DNA of 11,289 bases from an uncultured bacterium (lineage in GTDB: Bacteria; Edwardsbacteria; AC1; EtOH8). This document shows, in pieces, positions 6,459 to 11,289 of the stretch; position 1 is the first letter of the stretch; every line of letters starts with the position of its first letter. Under the pieces are notes generated by a model. That model was not told where the DNA came from. It saw nothing but the letters and a program-made list of their open reading frames with translations, and made no database searches. The translations under genes and the position numbers were made by a program. The stretch lies in NCBI GenBank assembly GCA_937958665.1, contig CALGNM010000395.1, positions 1-11,289 of the forward strand, written 5' to 3'.

Positions 6459-7640
6459 ATGTCACAGGAAACCAACAAAATACTTAAGATGCTGGAGGAG
6501 GGCAAGATCAGTTCCAAAGAGGCTGAATCCCTGCTTTCGGCCCTGGGCGAAACCAGGGGACGCCACATGGACTTCGGCATCGATCACAGCCAGTTAAGAG
6601 ATGAAATGGACTGCCTGCGAGAAAATATTCACCAGATAAATCCCGGCAGGATCGTGGCCGAGGCCATGGCCGGGGTAAAGGATGGTTTGAAGGGTTTGAA
6701 GGATATTCATGCCGAAATTGATGTTCTGCGGGGATCCGAGAAGGCCCTGGAGAAAAAGGTTATCACCGTCCCGGCCCAGGGAGTAACCGCCCTGTCGGTC
6801 TCCCAGCCCCGCAGCGATTTCGAGATCACCGGGACCGACGGCGACCAGATCGTCATCCGGGCCGACATTCAGGTCTGGGCCGAGGAGCAGGATGAGGCCC
6901 GGGAGAAACTGAAATCCCTTGATATCACCACTGAAAATGAATCGGGCACTCTTCGAATAAAGGTGGACGGCCCACCCTGGACCAAGAAACGCCGGGCCAA
7001 GGTTGACTTCACCATCGAGATGCCCCGTAGCATTATGCCCGAGATATCCACCGCCTCGGGCGGCATTTCCGTCTCGGGCTTACAGAACGGAGCCAGACTG
7101 GAAACGGCCTCGGGAGACATATCGGTGGCCGATTCCCAGGGACCGATAGGCCTGTCCTCAGCTTCGGGAGACATTGGAGCCGCCCGCTGCCGGAAGGCAG
7201 AACTAACGGCCCGCACCGCCAGCGGCGACATCGAGTTCGCCGATTGCGCCGGGCAGGCCTCCTTCCAGACAGTCAGCGGCGACGTCGCTATCGGGCTGGA
7301 CGGCCAGGTCCAGGGGCAGACCGTCAGCGGGGATATCGAGGTCGTATCCCTGGAATCCGGCGGGTTCAAAATCCGCAGCACCAGCGGTGATGTCCGGTTC
7401 CAGGGAAGGCTGGGCGGGGCCGGCGATTGGCTGGTGGCCACCGTCTCCGGCGACGTGGACCTGGAGCTGGCCGACGGCTCCGCCGCCCGGCTGGAGGCCG
7501 GCTCGGTAAGCGGGGAAATCGATTGTGAACTGGAGCTGACCGAACTCCGGCAGACAAACCGGCGTCTTTCTGGCCGGCTGGGGCAGGGGCAAGGCCTGCT
7601 GGAGATCAAAACCGTCAGTGGCGACATCAACATCCATTAA
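6459..7640 (+). CDS. DUF4097 beta-solenoid protein with N-terminal SHOCT-like module
   Basis: The 393-residue protein starts with the SHOCT-like module (about 6-29, ILKMLEEGKISSKEAESLL) found in its operon neighbours. A helical linker rich in charged residues follows (about 40-100), then a DUF4097 region from about 102. From residue 200 the chain has eleven turns marked by Ser-Gly(-Asp/Glu) at 200, 218, 236, 255, 273, 290, 309, 330, 351, 371 and 387. That is one per 16-21 residues, as expected for a right-handed beta-solenoid. I see no signal peptide, lipobox or membrane segment, so the protein appears cytosolic and may reach the membrane through partners. GAGGAG (6447-6452) lies 6 nt before the ATG. 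Related DUF4097 proteins (YvlB, LiaX) belong to envelope-stress regulons; that role here is inferred. Confidence 0.88.
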   Translation: MSQETNKILKMLEEGKISSKEAESLLSALGETRGRHMDFGIDHSQLRDEMDCLRENIHQINPGRIVAEAMAGVKDGLKGLKDIHAEIDVLRGSEKALEKKVITVPAQGVTALSVSQPRSDFEITGTDGDQIVIRADIQVWAEEQDEAREKLKSLDITTENESGTLRIKVDGPPWTKKRRAKVDFTIEMPRSIMPEISTASGGISVSGLQNGARLETASGDISVADSQGPIGLSSASGDIGAARCRKAELTARTASGDIEFADCAGQASFQTVSGDVAIGLDGQVQGQTVSGDIEVVSLESGGFKIRSTSGDVRFQGRLGGAGDWLVATVSGDVDLELADGSAARLEAGSVSGEIDCELELTELRQTNRRLSGRLGQGQGLLEIKTVSGDINIH

Positions 7641-7660
7641 CCGATATCAAGGAGTAAAAA

Positions 7661-7840
7661 ATGAGGAGGACCGCCAAAAGGATCTTCTGGGGCCTGTTCT
7701 GGGCCTCGGTCGGAACGGTGCTGCTGCTGGCCAACTATGGAGCCATCGACTACCGATTCTCCTTGGTCAGGGACTGGCCGGCCGTTCTGGTTCTGCTGGG
7801 GATAACCAAACTGATCGATTCACTAACCAACCAAAGATAA
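7661..7840 (+). CDS. Small two-helix membrane protein, DUF5668/LiaF-TM-like (59 aa)
   Basis: This gene is short (59 codons) and easily missed. AAGGAG (7649-7654) lies 6 nt before ATG 7661, and TAA ends at 7840. The protein has a basic N-terminus (MRRTAKR), a hydrophobic helix at about 8-24 (IFWGLFWASVGTVLLL), a short loop with NYG and RDWP, and a second helix at about 39-53 (WPAVLVLLGITKLI). This is the pattern of DUF5668, the transmembrane unit seen in LiaF-type proteins. It matches the next gene's product at about 25 of 50 ungapped positions (shared WG-FW, LLL-NYG, FS-RDWP, GI-K-ID). It lacks the C-terminal module its paralogue carries. The ribosome binding site, operon position and paralogy make it a real gene. 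Function is unknown; an envelope-stress sensor or anchor is a guess. Confidence 0.85.
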   Translation: MRRTAKRIFWGLFWASVGTVLLLANYGAIDYRFSLVRDWPAVLVLLGITKLIDSLTNQR

Positions 7841-7850
7841 AGGAGCAAAT

Positions 7851-8165
7851 ATGTTCTGCATCTACCAGAACCGGCCCCGCAAGGCGCTGTGGGGCATCTT
7901 CTGGATGGCCATGGGGGTCTTCCTGCTGCTGTCCAATTACGGGCTCACCGGCTACCAGTTCTCGTTCAGCCGCGACTGGCCGATCCTGCTGATCGCCTGG
8001 GGGATCATGAAGATAATCGACACCCTGGTCTGGCGCAAACGGAGCCCGAAGACCTCGGCCCTGCAGAGCGAGGGCGACCGGCAGTCCCGGGCCCAGATAT
8101 TGAAGGACGTCGAAGACGGCAAGATGAGCGCCGAAGAGGCCGCCCAGAGGCTCAAGAACCTGTAA
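7851..8165 (+). CDS. DUF5668/LiaF-TM-like membrane protein with C-terminal SHOCT-like module
   Basis: The 104 residues comprise two hydrophobic helices at about 13-28 (LWGIFWMAMGVFLLLS) and 43-60 (WPILLIAWGIMKIIDTLV), joined by a loop with NYG and RDWP. A polar linker (61-80) follows. A C-terminal SHOCT-like module lies at 81-104 (QILKDVEDGKMSAEEAAQRL). The linker and module are probably cytosolic, because the basic residues follow the second helix. It appears to be a tandem duplicate of the preceding 59-aa gene with an added or retained module. AGGAG (7841-7845) directly follows the previous stop and lies 5 nt from the ATG. An inferred role is to hold module-bearing partners such as the DUF4097 protein at the membrane. 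Confidence 0.88.
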   Translation: MFCIYQNRPRKALWGIFWMAMGVFLLLSNYGLTGYQFSFSRDWPILLIAWGIMKIIDTLVWRKRSPKTSALQSEGDRQSRAQILKDVEDGKMSAEEAAQRLKNL

Positions 8166-8171
8166 ACATTT

Positions 8172-8193
8172 GGGACACGGCGCGTCGCGTCCC
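8172..8193 (+). other. Small intercistronic hairpin
   Basis: GGGAC (8172-8176) pairs with GTCCC (8189-8193), with an inner CG/CG pair after one mismatch and a 6-nt loop. It lies in the 52-nt gap between the fourth and fifth operon genes and has no T-run. It is not a terminator; it could be an mRNA-processing or stabilising stem, or chance. Confidence 0.3.
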
Positions 8194-8217
8194 GTAATCA
8201 GACAAGGAGGACATGAT

Positions 8218-8619
8218 ATGTCGGAGGACAGATTGCGGATCCTGAAGATGGTGGAGGACAAGAAGATCACGGCCGAGGAGGCCGCCAAACTGCTGGCGGC
8301 CATGGACTCCCCCGCCTCGCAGGGCAAGGCCCACTGGCTGAAGGTCCGGGTGTTCGACAGGGGCTCGGACAAGCCCAAGGTCCGGGTGACCGTGCCCTTG
8401 AGCATTTTGAAGATCGCCGGCAAGCTGGGGGGCAAGTTCTCGGTGATGATGCCGGACGAGGCCAAAGAGCAACTGGAGGCCAAGGGGATCAAGCTGGATG
8501 CCGAGAGCCTGGAGGACATCGAGAAGCTGTTCGACCAGCTGGCGGTCAATGGCCGCTACCAGCTGGTGGACGTGGAGGATGACGAGGAAGGGGAGCGGGT
8601 CGAAGTGTACATCGACTAA
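8218..8619 (+). CDS. Small SHOCT-like domain protein, YvlB/LiaX N-terminal type (133 aa)
   Basis: AAGGAGG (8204-8210) is 7 nt before ATG 8218, which sets the start; upstream in-frame codons back to 8170 lack such a site. Residues 6-29 are the SHOCT-like module (RILKMVEDKKITAEEAAKLL). A strand-rich segment follows at 39-61 (LKVRVFDRGSDKPKVRVTVP), then a helical stretch (PDEAKEQLEAKGIKLDAE, 79-96) and an acidic C-terminus (about 118-133). No membrane segment or signal peptide is visible, so it is likely cytosolic. The segment after the module resembles regions found next to SHOCT-like modules in DUF2089/YvlB-type proteins. It is the last gene of the operon, before the terminator at 8639-8664. 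Function is unknown; a soluble partner or regulator of the module-bearing membrane protein is inferred. Confidence 0.85.
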   Translation: MSEDRLRILKMVEDKKITAEEAAKLLAAMDSPASQGKAHWLKVRVFDRGSDKPKVRVTVPLSILKIAGKLGGKFSVMMPDEAKEQLEAKGIKLDAESLEDIEKLFDQLAVNGRYQLVDVEDDEEGERVEVYID

Positions 8620-8638
8620 GGCCGCCCTCCAGACACTC

Positions 8639-8664
8639 AAAGCCCCGCCGTTAGGCGGGGCTTT
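8639..8664 (+). terminator. Hairpin terminator between convergent operon and phoH
   Basis: A perfect 11-bp stem (8639-8649 with 8654-8664, AAAGCCCCGCC type) has a GTTA loop. The rightward transcript ends in CTTT then GGCTTT. It lies 19 bp after the operon's last stop and 66 bp from the phoH stop. The flanking A and T runs within the stem make a bidirectional terminator plausible. Confidence 0.85.
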
Positions 8665-8730
8665 GGCTTTCCGGTTAATGCCATTACGCTGGCATCCCTT
8701 CCTGTGCCTGACTATTCCTGTTCTGTGGTC

Positions 8731-10059
8731 TCACAGCAGGTCGCTGGCCAGCTCGGCCAGGTGGCTCCTCTCCCCCTTGACCAGGTTGACGTGGGCGAAC
8801 AGCTGCTGGCCCTTCATCCGGTCCACCAGGTAGGTCAGCCCGTTGGACTGGCTGTCCAGGTAGGGCGAGTCGATCTGGTAGATGTCCCCGGTGAAGACGA
8901 TTTTGGCCCCCTCCCCGGCCCGGGTGATGATGGTCTTCACTTCCAGCGGAGTCAGGTTTTGGGCCTCGTCCACGATGAAGAAGATGTTGGACAGACTCCG
9001 CCCTCGGATGAAGGCCAGGGCCGAGATCACCAGCTTTTCGTTCTGGATCATCTCGTTGATCTTGTTGTGCTCCTTGCTTTCGGGCGAGAAGCGGTGCTTG
9101 ATCACCGCCAGATTGTCCCACAGCGGCTCCATGTAGGGGTCGATCTTGGATTTGATGTCGCCCGGCAGGAATCCGATGTCCCGGTTGGCCAGCGGCACCA
9201 CCGGCCGGGCCAGGTAGATCTGGTGGAACTGCCGCCGCTGCTCCAGGGCCGCCGCCAGGGCCAGCAGGGTCTTGCCGGTGCCGGCCTTGCCGGTGATGGC
9301 CGCCAGCTGGACCTCCGGCCTCATCAGAGCGTCCAGGGTGATGGTCTGCTCGGCGTTGCGGGGCTCGATGCCGTAGGCCTGGCGCTTGACCACCCGCTCC
9401 ATGGCCTTCTTCTCGTCATTGTAGCGGCACAGCACGCTGGAGCTGTTGTTCTTGAACACGAAATACTGGTTGGGCACCGGGTCCAGCCGGGGCAGGTCGG
9501 CCAACGGCACGCTGTAGGGCTCCTCGTAGAACTTGTTGATGGCCGACTTATCCAGCTCCTCGACGATCCGGGCCCCGGAGTATAGCCGGTCCACGTGCTG
9601 GATCTTGCCGGTTTCGTAATCCTCGGCCTGGATGCCCAACGACTTGGCCTTCATCCGCAGGTTGATGTCCTTGCTGACGATGATCACCGGGCGGCCCTTC
9701 TGCTTGCGGCGGAACTGGTCGGCCAGGGCCAGGATCCGGTGGTCGGCCTTGTCGGCGGTGAAGGCGTGGTAGATCAGTTCAGAATGGGGGTCCTCCACCT
9801 CCACGTACAGCCGGCCCTTGCCCTTGCCCAGCCCCACCCCCTTGGTGAACAGCTGGTCCCCGGCCAGCTTGTCCAGCTCCCGGATGAACTCCCGGGCCTC
9901 GAAATTGATCAGGTCGCTGCCCTTCTTGAACTTGTCCAGCTCCTCCAGCACCACGATGGGGATGACGATGTCGTGCTCCTGGAAATGGCGGATGCAGGTA
10001 TGGTCGTACAGGATGACGTTGGTGTCCAGCACGAACAGCTTCTTCTTGACTGCGGCCAT
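8731..10059 (-). CDS. PIN domain-PhoH ATPase (PhoH2/YlaK type)
   Basis: This is a fusion of an N-terminal PIN ribonuclease domain and a C-terminal PhoH P-loop ATPase. Related PhoH2 proteins act as RNA helicase/RNases. I start at ATG 10059 (442 aa), which has GGGGGA just upstream; the TTG at 10077 would add six residues. The PIN domain covers about 8-145 with the acidic set D12 (VLDTN), E39/E40 (VVLEELDKF), D106 (KADHRIL) and D131 (SKDINLR). The PhoH domain from about 232 has Walker A GKAGTGKT at 257-264, Walker B FFIVDEAQN at 360-368 and FTGD near 389-392. All catalytic residues look intact. No VapB-like antitoxin is adjacent, unlike mycobacterial phoAT-phoH2. It stands between two hairpin terminators, so it is probably monocistronic. 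Cellular targets are unknown. Confidence 0.95.
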   Translation of the reverse strand: MAAVKKKLFVLDTNVILYDHTCIRHFQEHDIVIPIVVLEELDKFKKGSDLINFEAREFIRELDKLAGDQLFTKGVGLGKGKGRLYVEVEDPHSELIYHAFTADKADHRILALADQFRRKQKGRPVIIVSKDINLRMKAKSLGIQAEDYETGKIQHVDRLYSGARIVEELDKSAINKFYEEPYSVPLADLPRLDPVPNQYFVFKNNSSSVLCRYNDEKKAMERVVKRQAYGIEPRNAEQTITLDALMRPEVQLAAITGKAGTGKTLLALAAALEQRRQFHQIYLARPVVPLANRDIGFLPGDIKSKIDPYMEPLWDNLAVIKHRFSPESKEHNKINEMIQNEKLVISALAFIRGRSLSNIFFIVDEAQNLTPLEVKTIITRAGEGAKIVFTGDIYQIDSPYLDSQSNGLTYLVDRMKGQQLFAHVNLVKGERSHLAELASDLL

Positions 10060-10096
10060 ATCTTCCCCCGTATGCAAGATTGATGGTTTGGCTGAT

Positions 10097-10136
10097 TGAA
10101 CAAAGCCGAGGCGGTTAAAGGCCTCGGCTTTGTTCA
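10097..10136 (-). terminator. Terminator after the sorting-domain protein gene
   Basis: A perfect 16-bp inverted repeat (10097-10112 with 10121-10136, CAAAGCCGAGGC core) has an 8-nt loop. It lies 2 bp beyond the stop at 10139. The leftward transcript ends GGCTTTGTTC. It separates this gene from phoH and sits 37 bp upstream of the phoH ATG. Confidence 0.88.
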
Positions 10137-10138
10137 GC

Positions 10139-11243
10139 TTAACGGACCAGGGTCATCCTTCGGGTGACCGTCCTTTCAGGCGTCTGCAGCCGGTACAGGT
10201 AGACACCGGCCGGGGCCTGTCGCCCGGCTTGGTCCCTCCCGTCCCAGGTGATGCTGTAGCGCCCGCTGGGCTGGGCCTGGTCCACCAGGGTCCGCACCAG
10301 CTGGCCGGCCACGTTATAGACCGAGATCTTCACCGGGCCGCCGGTTGCCAGCTGGTAGCTGATGGCCGTCCGCCCCGAGAAGGGGTTGGGCAGGTTCTGC
10401 CCCAGCAGGGTGGCCGCCGGCAGGGCGAAGGCGTCCCCCAGCACGCTCTGGGCATAATCCCGGCTGCCCACGATTATCCGGAACTCCCGGGTCTGCTCGC
10501 CTGGCTCGGGCACAAAACTGTAGCTCAGGTCACCGCGGACCTCCTGGGACACCCGGCGGGCCAGGTCGGCCAGGTGGCACTCGGTCCCGGCCGGGAACTC
10601 CGGGGGCAGGGTGACTGAAATCCTGGTGGGCCCGTTGCAGTCCACCGCCAGCTCCCAGCTCTGGCCGTCACCGGAGGCCGGCCGGATATCGGTGCAGAAC
10701 CGGTCATTGGCCAGCCGGAAGTAGCCCGAGGCCCCGCTCAGGCCCGCCGGCGGCTCGGGATGGTCGTAGCGGTCAGGCCGGTCCGAGGCGTCGCTGCTGA
10801 TGCCGAAGTAATTGTGGTCGGCCCCCTCCCCGCTCTCTATCCGCACCAGGGCCTGCCAGGCATCCGGCGCCGGGGCGGCAGGCTTTGCCTGGCCCTTGTA
10901 GGCGGCATAGGGATAGACGGTCAGGTTGACGCTGTAGGAGTTGTCGTTCTTGAAGCTGAATCCCTTGTAGGGCTGGAAATTCAAATTGCTAGTCACCTCG
11001 GATGGGTTCATCCAACGCTTTTGAGCGGGATCGTAGAAATACGGCCCGGCCACCATGGCCGGTATATCCACGCTCATCCAGTCAATGGGGAACATGAACG
11101 GTGTGCCGACGTCATTCCAGCCCGGCTCCAGGGACAGCAACAGCCCGTCGGAAGGCAGGAACCCACCCACACTGCTGTCCGGCTCCTCAAAGCTTACGAA
11201 GCTCTCCGACACCCGGTCCCTTACCCAGAAGGCCTGGCCCAGT
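10139..11243 (-). CDS. Secreted/surface protein with C-terminal FlgD-like (T9SS type A) sorting domain, 5' end missing
   Basis: About 368 codons are visible. The frame is open into the adapter at 11244, so the N-terminus and any signal peptide are missing; the GTG at 11210-11212 is internal, not a start. The last 89 residues form a FlgD-Ig-like / type A sorting domain: LLGQNLPNPFSGRTAISYQL, VKISVYNVAGQLVRTLVD, ITWDGRDQAGR, APAGVYLYRLQT and the ending RRMTLVR. Such C-termini direct or anchor proteins at the cell surface in Bacteroidota-type T9SS and occur in many related candidate phyla. Upstream, GWNDVGTPFMFPIDW resembles a GWN-(I/V)GxPF-(P)xDW motif often found before these domains. The region between is strand-rich, with no catalytic motif I recognise. 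Whether this organism has T9SS cannot be judged here. Confidence 0.85.
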
Positions 11244-11289
11244 AGATCGGAAGAGCGTCGTGTAGGGAAAGAGTGTAGATCTCGGTGGT
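11244..11289 (-). other. Illumina adapter sequence (artefact), reverse complement
   Basis: Starting at AGATCGGAAGAGCGTCGTG, bases 11244-11289 are the reverse complement of the adapter at 1-45 plus one more adapter base. Together they mimic 45-bp terminal inverted repeats but are library sequence left in the assembly. Confidence 0.98.

Noticed and set aside
8704-9585. Long plus-strand frame opposite phoH (and similar ones opposite cmk, hisC and the sorting-domain gene)
   Set aside because: Antisense shadows of well-identified genes with no domain signature.
1-11289. Terminal inverted repeats of a transposon or linear element
   Set aside because: The repeats are exact Illumina adapter sequence.

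Overview
This is an 11.3-kb metagenome-style contig. Both ends are Illumina adapter sequence (1-45 and its reverse complement at 11244-11289), so the biological sequence is 46-11243 and the outermost genes are cut by the contig ends. Coding DNA is GC-rich, with one sharply AT-rich intergenic island near 5.69-5.87 kb. I see no tRNA, rRNA, CRISPR array, insertion sequence or phage gene. The last gene ends in a FlgD-like / type IX secretion type-A sorting domain. That domain, canonical sigma70-type promoters and a hisC-cmk-plsC-ispH-rpsA cluster suggest an uncultivated bacterium near the FCB group (for example a WOR-3, TA06, Edwardsbacteria or Zixibacteria type). The placement is an inference with low confidence.

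Left half, minus strand: a housekeeping cluster runs leftward as hisC > cmk > plsC > ispH > rpsA. The first four genes are spaced by +1, -4 and -11 nt, then a 91-nt leader precedes rpsA, and a strong intrinsic terminator follows it. hisC has a good promoter (TTGATT-17-TATAAT). Beyond the terminator lies the 5' part of ispG, with its own promoter so close to the ATG that its mRNA may be leaderless. ispG and ispH encode the last two enzymes of the MEP isoprenoid pathway.

Centre: a divergent AT-rich control region holds the hisC promoter facing left and an exact consensus promoter (TTGACA-17-TATAAT) facing right. Between the rightward promoter and the first rightward gene, a 54-codon membrane-peptide frame with a strong ribosome binding site lies on the minus strand. 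It is wholly antisense to the predicted leader of the rightward operon.

Right half, plus strand (6086-8619): a five-gene operon of zinc-ribbon/HTH DUF2089 protein, DUF4097 beta-solenoid, two tandem-duplicated small two-helix membrane proteins (the first only 59 aa), and a 133-aa small protein. Four of the five carry the same ~24-residue SHOCT-like helical module at one terminus. The set resembles cell-envelope-stress (yvl/lia-like) gene sets and is the most system-like part of the window. A hairpin terminator ends it.

Far right, minus strand: a PIN-PhoH ATPase gene, then a terminator, then the 3' part of a secreted protein gene with the C-terminal sorting domain.
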